The notes beneath the pieces were generated by a model, which saw only the letters and a list, made by a program, of their open reading frames with translations, was not told the DNA's origin and made no database searches. Of a stretch of 64,000 nucleotides of DNA, positions 16,821 to 26,097 are shown piece by piece (within the stretch, counting starts at the first letter, position 1; each line of letters begins with the position of its first letter). The stretch comes from an uncultured Mucispirillum sp. Lineage in GTDB: Bacteria; Chrysiogenota; Deferribacteres; Deferribacterales; Mucispirillaceae. Location: the NCBI GenBank assembly GCA_944326705.1, contig CALVEY010000002.1:60655-124654 (forward strand), given 5' to 3'. Position numbers and translations under genes: made by a program.

Positions 16821-18910
16821 TTTTTCTCCTTTAACATAGGACGCATTGCATTTGCACTAATACTTACAGTTAATGTATTATGCAGAAGAGCTGCTGTTGA
16901 CGGCTTAATTATCCCCATAAGCCCTGCTAATATTAATAAAGAATTACCTGCAATAATAATTTTATTATTTAAAGATATTCTTTTTAAAAGTTCCTGACCT
17001 AATATTCTTGTTTCATACAGGCTTTCTATACCTTTATCACTAAGTATAATGTCAGCAGTTTCTCCGGCAATATCAGAACTTCCTTTCATAGCTATTCCTG
17101 CATTTGCAGAAGCAAGAGCAGGGGAGTCGTTTATTCCATCACCTGTCATTATAACTTTATGACCATTTTTACGCATATTTTTAACATAAGCTGTTTTATC
17201 TTCTGGAAGTGCCTGAGAAACATAATCATCAGCATTAATGATTTTAGCTGCTTTTGCAGCCGCTTTTTCGCTGTCTCCAGTAATCATTATAATGTTTTCA
17301 ACACCAGTTTTCCTTAAATTATCAACAACTTCTGCAGCATTTGGCAGCACAGGGTCATCAATTAAAATAATGCCCATAAGTTTATTATCCATAGCAAGAT
17401 ATAAAATAGAGCTGCAGTCTTTAGATGCCTGCTCAATAATTTCTTTTTCTTCCTGTGTAATATGTGTTTTTTCATCATCAAATATAAAATGAGCACTGCC
17501 TATAGCAACTTTTTTATTATGCAGAGTAGAAGCAATGCCATGGGCTACAATATATTCTACTTTTGCATGTTCTTCTTTATGGTCTATTCCTTTATTTGCT
17601 GCTTCCTGCACAACAGCTCTTGCAAGCGGGTGAGGGAAGTGTTCTTCTAAACAGGCAGCTGTTTTTAATACTTCTTCTGTAGAGTAATTGTTAAAAGCTA
17701 TAATATTTATCACTTTTGGAGATGCATTTGTTAAAGTGCCAGTTTTATCAAAAATAATAGTATCTGCATTTGCAGTTTCTTCAAGAAATTTGCCGCCCTT
17801 TACAATAATACCGTATTTAGCAGCTTCTTTCATAGCTGATAAGTTAGCAATTGGTGCTGCAAGCTTCATAGCGCAGGAATAATCTACCATTAATGTGGAA
17901 GATGTTTTAATAATATCTCTAGTTACAAGATAAGTTGAGCCTGCAAGTAAAAAGTTATATGGCACAAGTTTATCTGCTAATCTTTCTGCTTTTTCCTGTG
18001 CAGCTGATTTAAGATTATTTGCATCATCTATTAATTTAACTATTTTACTTACTTTTGTATCTTTTCCTGCAGCAGTAATGTTTAAAATAATTTCGCCTTC
18101 TTCTACAAGTGTTCCAGCATATACTGCATCATCTATTTCTTTTTTAACAGGCAGACTTTCGCCAGTGATAGATGCCTGGTTAATCATAGCTTCCCCATGA
18201 ATAATAATACCATCAGCATGTATAGTCTGGCCTGTTCTAACTATTATTTTATCATCTTTTTTTAATGTATGGGATAATACTGAATATTCCTGTCCATTAT
18301 CATTTATAACTCTTGCCTGCTCCTGCAGGTTAAGTAAAGATTCAGCAAGATTATCATAAGATTTACGCTTTGCATAATCTTCTAAAGTTTCCCCCATATT
18401 TAAAAGGAAATTAATAGAGCCTGCAGTTTTATAATCACCATTTGCAATAGATAAGCTGATAGCTGCTGCATCAAGAGTTTCTGAAATTAACTGCTTTTGC
18501 ATAAGCAGTGTTTTTAATCCTTGCTTTATTCTTGGTATAGTATTTATCATTGTAATAATTCTACGAACAGGAACAGGCAGAAGTGCTTTACTGAAATGTT
18601 TTGCTGCCATCATAAATAAATTTGCAGCAATACTTGTTTCTGCCTTTGTTTCATTAATAGAATTAAGCATATCTTCATCGTTTAAATAATCATCATTTAA
18701 AGCTTTAAATAATGCTAATATCTGCTTTTCTGAAATATCACTGTAATAAATTAATATAGAACATGTTAATGGGTTAATATTAATACTTTTTATACCTTCT
18801 TGAGTAGATAAAAGCACTTTAACAAGTGTAGTCTGTTTATTAGTTAAAGTGCCTTTATTATAATGAAGGCGTATTCGTCCAGGAAGTTTATGAACTATTT
18901 TAACATCCAT
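16817..18910 (-). CDS. Atypical heavy-metal P-type ATPase (CtpC-like subgroup)
   Basis: This 697-residue P1B-like pump has an N-terminal HMA_2-type domain lacking CxxC (residues 1-75). The actuator motif is ITGESLPV, the phosphorylation motif is DKTGTLT, and the hinge is GDGINDSPAL. The transmembrane metal site is DYSCAMKLA instead of the CPC of copper pumps, as in a poorly characterised subgroup near mycobacterial CtpC. The C-terminal membrane pair ends in LLHNTLTVSISANAMRP, typical of that subgroup. The first transmembrane hairpins are unusually poor in hydrophobic residues. The metal is unknown; Zn, Mn, Fe or Co are possible. It lies in an operon with a PacL-like protein and a solo HMA protein. 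Confidence 0.85.
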   Translation of the reverse strand: MDVKIVHKLPGRIRLHYNKGTLTNKQTTLVKVLLSTQEGIKSININPLTCSILIYYSDISEKQILALFKALNDDYLNDEDMLNSINETKAETSIAANLFMMAAKHFSKALLPVPVRRIITMINTIPRIKQGLKTLLMQKQLISETLDAAAISLSIANGDYKTAGSINFLLNMGETLEDYAKRKSYDNLAESLLNLQEQARVINDNGQEYSVLSHTLKKDDKIIVRTGQTIHADGIIIHGEAMINQASITGESLPVKKEIDDAVYAGTLVEEGEIILNITAAGKDTKVSKIVKLIDDANNLKSAAQEKAERLADKLVPYNFLLAGSTYLVTRDIIKTSSTLMVDYSCAMKLAAPIANLSAMKEAAKYGIIVKGGKFLEETANADTIIFDKTGTLTNASPKVINIIAFNNYSTEEVLKTAACLEEHFPHPLARAVVQEAANKGIDHKEEHAKVEYIVAHGIASTLHNKKVAIGSAHFIFDDEKTHITQEEKEIIEQASKDCSSILYLAMDNKLMGIILIDDPVLPNAAEVVDNLRKTGVENIIMITGDSEKAAAKAAKIINADDYVSQALPEDKTAYVKNMRKNGHKVIMTGDGINDSPALASANAGIAMKGSSDIAGETADIILSDKGIESLYETRILGQELLKRISLNNKIIIAGNSLLILAGLMGIIKPSTAALLHNTLTVSISANAMRPMLKEKK

Positions 18911-18925
18911 ATACGCCTCTTTAGA

Positions 18926-19159
18926 TTATTTACCGTGTTGTTTTTTACCATAGTGTTTTGCTTCTGCTGCAAAATCTTCGGCATCTTCTTTGATTGATTC
19001 TATAAGTGCAGCAGCGTCTTCTTTTAATTTAAGACCTTTACCAGCTGCTTTTGCAAGCATATTTCTCACTTGTGGAGAGCGTGCAGAATACACTATTAAA
19101 CCACCAACAGCAACACCTGCTAAAAAATATAAAAGTTTGTTTCCACCAATATTGTCCAT
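18926..19159 (-). CDS. PacL-like / DUF6110-type single-pass membrane protein
   Basis: This 77-residue protein has one N-terminal transmembrane helix (about 9-25, rich in Gly and Ala), then SPQVRNMLAKAAGKGLKLK and an acidic amphipathic helix, ending in a His/Lys tail (HYGKKQHGK). The architecture matches small proteins encoded next to CtpC-type pumps. In mycobacteria these are PacL proteins (DUF1490), which scaffold and stabilise metal efflux pumps in membrane platforms. It is first in a three-gene operon with the pump 15 bases downstream. It has its own promoter and an AAGGAG ribosome-binding site. The similarity is architectural; homology to PacL is inference. Confidence 0.65.
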   Translation of the reverse strand: MDNIGGNKLLYFLAGVAVGGLIVYSARSPQVRNMLAKAAGKGLKLKEDAAALIESIKEDAEDFAAEAKHYGKKQHGK

Positions 19160-19193
19160 ATTATTACTCCTTAGTAAATTTTATATATTTAGT

Positions 19194-19222
19194 TTTATAC
19201 ACTTAAATAAATTTAGTTTCAA
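19194..19222 (-). promoter_or_regulatory. Promoter of the PacL-like/P-ATPase operon
   Basis: Minus-strand TTGAAA (19217-19222) and TATAAA (19194-19199) are separated by 17 bases, about 35 bases upstream of the first start codon. No clear metal-repressor dyad is visible beside it. Confidence 0.7.
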
Positions 19223-19350
19223 CAAAAATTTTTAATATTTTTAAAATTTCTTGCTGGTAAAAATTGTTAAGAAGTATAAATTTATATTGAAATAATATAG
19301 AATATAATATACTTTTATATGTGTTTTAAATAATTTATAGAGGCTTTAAA

Positions 19351-19992
19351 ATGAAAAAAAATAAAAATAAAAAATCAGGTTTATTATATAAATCAGTTGG
19401 GTTTATGCTGTTTTTAGGTGTAATAGTTATGGTTATTATTGTAACAAGCAGCTTTCGTTCTGATAAAGGGTTTGCTTCAAATAATAATAATGTAAAAATA
19501 ACAGATAACTCCATAGGCTATGAAACTTTTGAAAATATAAAAAAGGGTAATATTAAAATATCATGTAATGATGCAAAAAAACTTGGTGCTCTTTTTGTTC
19601 AAATTAATAATGAAATGACAAATGATAATATAAGTGAAGCTCAAATGCAGGAATATGCAGTGTCTACACCTGCAAAAAAAGCAATAGATGATTTTAGTAT
19701 GAACTTTGTATCATTTTTAGAAAATTTTTATGGTCAGAAAAATATTTCTCAGGCAGAAGCAGTGCTGCAGGCTGTTAATATGGAAATATATACAAACATT
19801 GTGCAGACATCACTTATGATAAACACTGGTAATATTTCTGAAAAAGAATTTTATGATTATTTAAATATTGAATACTGTGGTGTAAAAGCACCTGCTTCAT
19901 ACATATCACCAAAAGACATTGTTTTATATTCTATTAACAAATCTTACGGCAGAGAAACTGTTGATAAATTAGTAGATAATGCAAGCAAGTAA
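19351..19992 (+). CDS. Uncharacterised membrane-anchored periplasmic protein
   Basis: This 213-residue protein was not recognised. A lysine-rich N-terminus is followed by one transmembrane helix (about residues 14-33), which predicts an inner-membrane anchor with the rest in the periplasm. The soluble part is helical, contains two cysteines (ISCNDAKK and IEYCGVKA) that could form a disulfide, and has no known motif. A ribosome-binding site AGAGG lies before the start. It is transcribed away from the pacL-like operon. Confidence 0.6.
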   Translation: MKKNKNKKSGLLYKSVGFMLFLGVIVMVIIVTSSFRSDKGFASNNNNVKITDNSIGYETFENIKKGNIKISCNDAKKLGALFVQINNEMTNDNISEAQMQEYAVSTPAKKAIDDFSMNFVSFLENFYGQKNISQAEAVLQAVNMEIYTNIVQTSLMINTGNISEKEFYDYLNIEYCGVKAPASYISPKDIVLYSINKSYGRETVDKLVDNASK

Positions 19993-20011
19993 TAACAAGT
20001 AATTATTTGTA

Positions 20012-20040
20012 TTGACAAAAAAATATTTATTTCATAAATT
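20012..20040 (+). promoter_or_regulatory. Putative promoter of the 71-residue gene
   Basis: TTGACA (20012-20017) is followed after 17 bases by TAAATT (20035-20040). Just upstream is a direct repeat of CAAGTAA (19986-19992 and 19996-20002) overlapping the end of the previous gene. Confidence 0.45.
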
Positions 20041-20074
20041 ATATCTATGGGGATAACCCAGCAGGAGTATAATT

Positions 20075-20290
20075 ATGGCTTATGTTTCAGGCTTACCTTC
20101 TTTTGAAAAATCGCAGATGTTAGGTATGGAATATTCTATTGCAGCTGCAAATAAATCAAAAGGTATCTCTCATCAGCATGGTATTACAGAGCTTACTAAT
20201 ACAGATACAGCTACTAAACAGGCAAGTATGGCAGGAGCAAATATAGAAGTATCAAAAGGTGTTGGTCAGCTTATAAATGTTGTTGGCTGA
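20075..20290 (+). CDS. Uncharacterised 71-residue protein
   Basis: This small soluble protein was not recognised. It is rich in Ala, Ser, Thr and Gly, with a His pair in SHQHGI and no cysteine, signal peptide or membrane segment. The start at 20075 is supported by GCAGGAG eleven bases upstream. With its own promoter it is likely a real expressed gene. Its composition (AANKSKGIS, KQASMAGANIEVSKG) vaguely recalls small secreted or motility-associated proteins, but nothing decisive can be said. Confidence 0.55.
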   Translation: MAYVSGLPSFEKSQMLGMEYSIAAANKSKGISHQHGITELTNTDTATKQASMAGANIEVSKGVGQLINVVG

Positions 20291-20375
20291 AAGTGCAGTA
20301 ATATTTATCATACTTGACTTAATATATAAAATATGCTAGTTATTTTCCCTTAAATATTTTATAGAGAGTGAAGTT

Positions 20376-21626
20376 TTGTTTGAGAAGTTAACATCATTTA
20401 AGCTGGATAATCTTTCAGCTTTTTCCGACACATGTTCGTCTGTTTTAAAAAGAATCAAATTTGTAGACAGCAATTCATTTATTATTCTTGAAAATACATT
20501 TAATATTTTTACATTTTACCATATGAATTTAGATGGTGAAGTTATTCATAAATGGGAGTTTGAGTTTGAAGAAGATATGCTGCTTGACTATATTTATATA
20601 GACGGCAGGCTGTATCTTGTTTTTATATCTCAATTTTCTCAGTATGAAGAAAGTATTGATTTTTACTGCTCTAATAATGAAGATTTTGAGTGGATAGGCT
20701 CTATGCAGAAAGAGTCTTATATGCATGATATGGATTTTCTGCATATTTTTAATAAAAATAATAAAGTAAGGTTTTTAATTATACGCCATAACAGGCTTCA
20801 TTTATATACAATGGATGAAGAAAATAATAACAGTTCTATTACTATAGATGATGATTATGAAATACATACAAACCTTTATCATTTAAATGAAATAGCTGTA
20901 TTAGAAGGCAGTAAATGGGTAATAAGTAATGGTTATGCTGTTAATATAAAAGGCAAATTATGGGAAATATATAATACTGATTTAGAATTAGTATGCAGTT
21001 TTGAATTTACTGATGATTTAATAGACTGGCTTGGTATTGCTGTTTCAGATGACGGCTCACTTATTGCTGCTGCTACAGACTGCAGTGAAGAAGAAAAGGG
21101 TGCATTAGCAGTATATAATAAGAAAACTGGGCAGGTGCATACTCACTTTCAAAGGTATGGTTTTTTCAGCACAGGTATTGCTGCTGGCAGAGTGTGGGCA
21201 ACAATTGCAAGCTCTTTTTCAGATATTGGCGGCTTAATGATTTTTGATAAAGAAGCTAATCTGAAATATGCTTCATTAAAAGATGAAGAAGAAGGTGAAA
21301 GTTTACGAGCATATAATCCTTCACCAATCATATATCAGGCATTAAGCTTTGAAGGTCTGCCTGATAATAAAGTATTAATAATCACAGATAACAGTGTATT
21401 TTTAACTGATTTATCATGCAGAAATATACAGGATTTACCTGCTGAGCCTTATGAATGTATAGATTTATCAAAAGATAAGTCTAAATTAATTATGATATCA
21501 TATGTAAACAGATTATATGGTGGCAACCCTGACCAAAAATATTCTGCTGAAGTAGTTATATACAAATGGTCTGCTAAACATACGCAGGCAAGCATAGTTG
21601 ATTTAAAATCATATAGAAAAAATTAG
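20376..21626 (+). CDS. Uncharacterised propeller-like protein (416 residues)
   Basis: The start is TTG at 20376, supported by GAGAG at 20364-20368; no in-frame ATG lies nearby. The protein lacks a signal peptide and membrane helices. Repeated aromatic-rich strands such as DGRLYLVF, WVISNGYAV, GRVWATIAS and KVLIITDNSVFLT, spaced roughly every 40-50 residues, suggest a WD40/quinoprotein-type beta-propeller. AVSDDGSLIAAATD is a typical propeller blade sequence. No catalytic motif is seen. The function is unknown; it could be a scaffold for protein contacts in the cytoplasm. Confidence 0.6.
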   Translation: MFEKLTSFKLDNLSAFSDTCSSVLKRIKFVDSNSFIILENTFNIFTFYHMNLDGEVIHKWEFEFEEDMLLDYIYIDGRLYLVFISQFSQYEESIDFYCSNNEDFEWIGSMQKESYMHDMDFLHIFNKNNKVRFLIIRHNRLHLYTMDEENNNSSITIDDDYEIHTNLYHLNEIAVLEGSKWVISNGYAVNIKGKLWEIYNTDLELVCSFEFTDDLIDWLGIAVSDDGSLIAAATDCSEEEKGALAVYNKKTGQVHTHFQRYGFFSTGIAAGRVWATIASSFSDIGGLMIFDKEANLKYASLKDEEEGESLRAYNPSPIIYQALSFEGLPDNKVLIITDNSVFLTDLSCRNIQDLPAEPYECIDLSKDKSKLIMISYVNRLYGGNPDQKYSAEVVIYKWSAKHTQASIVDLKSYRKN

Positions 21627-21672
21627 GTGTTATTTTTAATATATTTTAGTAATTAATCAAGTCTAAAGCCGT

Positions 21673-21701
21673 AAAATACCTTGTTTTTTAACAGGTATTT
21701 T
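21673..21701 (+). terminator. Putative terminator after the propeller-like gene
   Basis: AAAATACCT (21673-21681) pairs with AGGTATTTT (21693-21701) around a T-rich loop, 46 bases after the stop codon. The tract following it is not a clean T run, so confidence is moderate. Confidence 0.55.
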
Positions 21702-21741
21702 GATATATACAGAATAATAAAATATGTCCATTATTTTTGTT

Positions 21742-21770
21742 TGACAATATATTAAAAATCATATATTTTA
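21742..21770 (+). promoter_or_regulatory. Putative promoter of the CoA-dehydratase activase gene
   Basis: TTGACA at 21742-21747 is followed by TATATT (21763-21768, 15-base spacing) overlapping TATTTT (21765-21770, 17-base spacing). The predicted transcript would begin just before the hairpin at 21775. Confidence 0.6.
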
Positions 21771-21774
21771 AATA

Positions 21775-21828
21775 ATACCTTTTTGGTATTTTTATATTTT
21801 TTTTATTATTTTTTTATTTTATTTTTTT
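21775..21828 (+). promoter_or_regulatory. Leader hairpin followed by long T-rich tract
   Basis: AATACC (21775-21780) and GGTATT (21786-21791) form a 6-bp stem with a T5 loop. Directly after it come about 37 bases that are almost all T with scattered A, up to 21828. This has the form of an intrinsic terminator placed between promoter and gene. It could be an attenuator, or simply an unstructured T-rich leader. Confidence 0.4.
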
Positions 21829-21840
21829 ATGAGGCGTAAT

Positions 21841-24800
21841 ATGAATAAGAAAGTTTATCATATGGGGCTTGATATTGGTTCTACTACAATTAAAATCGTA
21901 ATTACTGATGAACACGACAATATGCTTTATCATCAGTATAGAAGACATTTATCTGATATGCGTAATACATTAACTGCATTAATCAGAGAAGCTTATGCAG
22001 AATTTCCAGATGCATATATAACTATAAATGTTACAGGTTCAGGCGGTATATCAGTATCTCAATGGCTTGGTGTAGATTTTATTCAGGAAGTTATTGCATC
22101 TACAGAATGTATTAAAACTAAAATTCCTGAAACCAATGTTGCAATTGAGCTTGGCGGGGAAGATGCTAAGCTGACATTTTTTGATAACGGCATAGACCAA
22201 AGAATGAATGAAACATGTGCAGGCGGCACAGGTGCTTTTATTGACCAAATGGCTGTTGTTCTTCAAACAGATGCAGCAGGTCTTAATGAAATGGCTAAAA
22301 ATTATAAAACTATATATCCTATTGCTGCAAGATGTGGTGTGTTTGCAAAAACAGATGTTCTTCCATTATTAAATGAAGGGGCAGCAAAAGAAGATATTGC
22401 AGTTTCTATTTTTCAGGCTGTTGTTGACCAGACTATAGGCGGACTTGCATGCGGAAGAACAATATCCGGCAATGTTGCATTTTTAGGCGGTCCATTATTT
22501 TTCTTATCAGAACTTCGTAAAAGGTTTATTGAAACATTATCTTTAACACCTAATGAAATTATTTTTCCAGAACATCCACAGCTTTTTGTTGCTATGGGTG
22601 CAGCTCTTGTTTCTAAAAATAGTAAGGAAGTTTCTTTTAAATCCATTATTGATAAAGTTGAAGCTCTGCAAAACACTAAGGTAGAAAGTGAAATAGAGCA
22701 GCTGCCGCGTCTTTTTGAATCAGAAAAAGATTATGAAGAATTTAAAGAGCGCCATTCTAAAGAAGGGGTTTTAAATAAAAAAGACTTATCTATGGCAGAA
22801 GGTGAGCTTTATCTTGGTTTAGATGTGGGCTCTACTACTACAAAAGCTATATTAATAGATAAAGATGATAATTTATTATTTGAATCATATTCATCAAACC
22901 TTGGCAATCCAGTAAAATCTGTTTTACTTGTATTAGAAAAAATATATGCAGCACTGCCAGAAAAAGCATATATTGCTAATTCATGCATCACAGGATATGG
23001 CGAAGGATTAATTAAAGCAGCTCTTGGTGTTGATGAAGGTGAAGTAGAAACTGTTGCTCACTTTACTGCTGCAAGATATTTTGTGCCAAATGTATCTTTT
23101 ATTTTAGATATTGGCGGCCAGGATATGAAATGTATGTATGTGCGTAATGGTGCAATAGATAAAATAGTCTTAAACGAAGCCTGCTCTTCTGGCTGCGGCT
23201 CATTTATTGAAAACTTTGCAAAATCAGTGCAGTCCACAGTTCAAGATTTTGCTTCAGCTGCACTTAAAGCTGAACATCCTGTTGATTTAGGTTCAAGATG
23301 TACTGTATTTATGAACTCAAAAGTTAAACAGGCACAAAAAGAAGGTGCATCAGTAAGTGATATTTCTGCAGGTCTTTCATATTCTGTTGTGAGAAATGCT
23401 TTATATAAAGTTATAAAAATGAGTAGTGTGGAAGATTTAGGCGAACATGTAGTTGTGCAGGGTGGTGCATTCTTTAATGATGCAGTATTAAGAGCGTTTG
23501 AACTTTCTGTTGGCAGTAAAGTAACAAGATTTGCAATTTCCGGCCATATGGGTGCATTTGGCTCAGCATTAATCGCAAAAGAAAGAAGTGAAAAAGGTAA
23601 ACACTCTACTATTATTAAAGCAGATGCTATTGACAGCTTTCAAATGGAATCTGTTAATGTTAGATGTAAACGCTGCTCTAACCACTGTCTGCTTACAGTT
23701 AATAAATTTGGCGGCAATAAAAAACGCTATATTACTGGTAACAGATGCGAAAAAGGTGTGCAGGAAGTAGAAGAAGCGAATAAACTTCCTAACCTTTATG
23801 CATATAAAAATATGCGCCTTTTTGAATATTATATTCCATTAAATAAAGAAAATGCACCTCGTGGTGTTGTAGGTATACCTAGAGTATTAAATATTTATGA
23901 AAACTATCCATTTTGGTTTACATTATTTACAAACCTTGGTTTTAGAGTAGAAATATCTGATAAATCATCAAAAGAATTATTTAATACAGGGCTTGAAACT
24001 ATTCCTTCTCAAACTGTATGTTATCCTGCAAAAATAGTTCATGGTCACATAATGAATTTAATCAGCAAAGGTATTAAACGTATATTCTATCCATGTATTC
24101 AAAAAGAAGTCCATGAAGAAGGGGCAGATAATAACTATAACTGTCCTGTTGTGTGCAGCTATCCTGAAGTTATCAGATTAAATGTTGATGCACTTGCCAA
24201 TGAAAATGTTGAATTTATGGGGCCATTTTTACCATTAAATGACTATAAATATTTAGAAAATTCTCTTGTGCAGATGTTTAAGCAGTTTAATATTCCAGAA
24301 CAGGAAGTGCGTATTGCTGCAAGAAAAGCTGATGCAGAAATGAAAAACTTTAAAAAAGATATCCGTGAAAAAGGAGAAGAAACCCTTGCATATATTGAAA
24401 AACATGGTATTCAAGGTGTTGTATTATCAGGCAGACCATACCATATTGACCCTGAAATAAATCACGGTATTCCAGAGCTTATTACATCTAACGGGCTTGC
24501 TGTCTTAACAGAAGATTCTATTGCACATCTTGCAACAGTAGAAAGACCAATGAATGCAGTTGACCAGTGGACATACCATTCAAGATTATATAAAGCAGCA
24601 AGTTTTGTATCAGAGCATGATAATATTGAATTAATTCAGCTGAACTCTTTTGGATGTGGTCTTGATGCTGTTACTACTGAGCAGGTTTATGATATTTTAA
24701 ACAGACATGATAAACTTTATACAGTTATTAAAATTGATGAAGGCAGTAACTTAGGTGCTGTTCGTATTCGTATACGCTCACTTATGGCAGCTATTCAGGA

Positions 24801-26091
24801 TAGAAAAAAACGGGGTATCGGCAGAAGTTTTACACCAGCTAAAAAAGGTGCAGAATTTACAAAAGAAATGAAAGATACACATACTATTATTATTCCGCAG
24901 CTTTCACCTATTCATATACATTTAATGAAAGAGGCTTTAGTTGCAGAAGGTTACAAAGTAAAAGTATTAGAAACAACTGACAGAAGTGATATAGAATGCG
25001 GCTTAAAGCATATTAATAATGATGCATGTTTTCCAGCTATTGTGGCAGTAGGTCAGTTATTAAATTATGTAATGTCACCAGAATGTGATACAGAAAGAGT
25101 TGCTGTTCTTATTTCACAAACTGCTGGCGGCTGCCGTGCTACAAATTATATAGGCTGGCTTAAAAATGCATTAAACAGGGCTGGTTTAAGCCATATACCA
25201 GTGCTTTCTTTTAATCTGCATGGTATGGAATCTCATGAAGGCTTTAAAGTAACTATGCCAATGGTTAGGCGTATGGTTATGGGTATCTTATATGGCGACC
25301 TGCTTATGAGAATGTTATACAGATGCCGTCCTTATGAAAAAGTAAAAGGGGAAACTGAAGCTGTATATAATAAATGGGCAGATATATGCGCTAGAAATGT
25401 ATATAACTATAACTGGCGTCAGTTTAAAAAAGATGTATATGATATTGTGGAAGAATTTGATAATATACCAATGAATGAAACGCGTAAACCTAGAGTTGGT
25501 ATTGTTGGAGAAATCTTAATCAAATTCCACCCTGATGCAAATAATAAAGCTGTAGAAGTTATTGAAAGGGAAGGCGGTGAAGCAGTTGTGCCTGACTTTA
25601 TGGACTTTGTGCTTTACAGTGCTTATGATGATATATACAGAAGTAAATATATGGCAGGCTCTAAAATCCGTAAATATGTTGCAAGATATGTTATATGGAT
25701 GATTGAAAGAAAAAGAAATATTATGCGTAAAGCGTTAAGAAAAAGTAAACATTTTGATGCTATGCCTGATATTTTTGAGCTTGCACATTTAGCAGAAAAA
25801 ATAGTATCTCTTGGTAATCAGTCTGGTGAAGGCTGGCTTTTAACTGCTGAAATGGTAGAATTAATTGAAGGTGGCGTTGGCAATATCCTTTGTGTTCAGC
25901 CATTTGCATGCCTTCCAAACCATGTTACTGGTAAAGGTGTTATGAAAGCATTACGGGTTGCTTATGATAATGTTAATATTGCAGCAGTAGATTATGACCC
26001 AGGTGCAAGTGAAGTAAACCAGTTAAACCGTATTAAGCTTTTAATGAGTGTTGCTCAGAAAAATTTAGCAATTACTAGAAAAGAAATATAA
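21841..26091 (+). CDS. 2-hydroxyacyl-CoA dehydratase activase fusion (tandem BadF/HgdC ATPases plus C-terminal CoA-activase domains)
   Basis: The start is ATG 21841 with GAGGCG at 21831-21836; ATG 21829 would overlap that site. The 1416-residue protein has two activase modules of the ASKHA ATPase fold. The first opens with GLDIGSTTIK (residue 8 on) and has the Fe-S cysteine in NETCAGGTGAF. The second opens with GLDVGSTTTK (about residue 327) and has NEACSSGCGSF. A cysteine-bearing segment VRCKRCSNHC and a large C-terminal region (DUF2229/HgdB-like, with RPYHIDPEINHG) follow. Activases of this type use ATP to deliver one electron to 2-hydroxyacyl-CoA dehydratases. Long fusions like this occur in many anaerobes and their substrate is unknown. 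No dehydratase subunit genes are adjacent. Confidence 0.88.
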   Translation: MNKKVYHMGLDIGSTTIKIVITDEHDNMLYHQYRRHLSDMRNTLTALIREAYAEFPDAYITINVTGSGGISVSQWLGVDFIQEVIASTECIKTKIPETNVAIELGGEDAKLTFFDNGIDQRMNETCAGGTGAFIDQMAVVLQTDAAGLNEMAKNYKTIYPIAARCGVFAKTDVLPLLNEGAAKEDIAVSIFQAVVDQTIGGLACGRTISGNVAFLGGPLFFLSELRKRFIETLSLTPNEIIFPEHPQLFVAMGAALVSKNSKEVSFKSIIDKVEALQNTKVESEIEQLPRLFESEKDYEEFKERHSKEGVLNKKDLSMAEGELYLGLDVGSTTTKAILIDKDDNLLFESYSSNLGNPVKSVLLVLEKIYAALPEKAYIANSCITGYGEGLIKAALGVDEGEVETVAHFTAARYFVPNVSFILDIGGQDMKCMYVRNGAIDKIVLNEACSSGCGSFIENFAKSVQSTVQDFASAALKAEHPVDLGSRCTVFMNSKVKQAQKEGASVSDISAGLSYSVVRNALYKVIKMSSVEDLGEHVVVQGGAFFNDAVLRAFELSVGSKVTRFAISGHMGAFGSALIAKERSEKGKHSTIIKADAIDSFQMESVNVRCKRCSNHCLLTVNKFGGNKKRYITGNRCEKGVQEVEEANKLPNLYAYKNMRLFEYYIPLNKENAPRGVVGIPRVLNIYENYPFWFTLFTNLGFRVEISDKSSKELFNTGLETIPSQTVCYPAKIVHGHIMNLISKGIKRIFYPCIQKEVHEEGADNNYNCPVVCSYPEVIRLNVDALANENVEFMGPFLPLNDYKYLENSLVQMFKQFNIPEQEVRIAARKADAEMKNFKKDIREKGEETLAYIEKHGIQGVVLSGRPYHIDPEINHGIPELITSNGLAVLTEDSIAHLATVERPMNAVDQWTYHSRLYKAASFVSEHDNIELIQLNSFGCGLDAVTTEQVYDILNRHDKLYTVIKIDEGSNLGAVRIRIRSLMAAIQDRKKRGIGRSFTPAKKGAEFTKEMKDTHTIIIPQLSPIHIHLMKEALVAEGYKVKVLETTDRSDIECGLKHINNDACFPAIVAVGQLLNYVMSPECDTERVAVLISQTAGGCRATNYIGWLKNALNRAGLSHIPVLSFNLHGMESHEGFKVTMPMVRRMVMGILYGDLLMRMLYRCRPYEKVKGETEAVYNKWADICARNVYNYNWRQFKKDVYDIVEEFDNIPMNETRKPRVGIVGEILIKFHPDANNKAVEVIEREGGEAVVPDFMDFVLYSAYDDIYRSKYMAGSKIRKYVARYVIWMIERKRNIMRKALRKSKHFDAMPDIFELAHLAEKIVSLGNQSGEGWLLTAEMVELIEGGVGNILCVQPFACLPNHVTGKGVMKALRVAYDNVNIAAVDYDPGASEVNQLNRIKLLMSVAQKNLAITRKEI

Positions 26092-26097
26092 TTCTGA

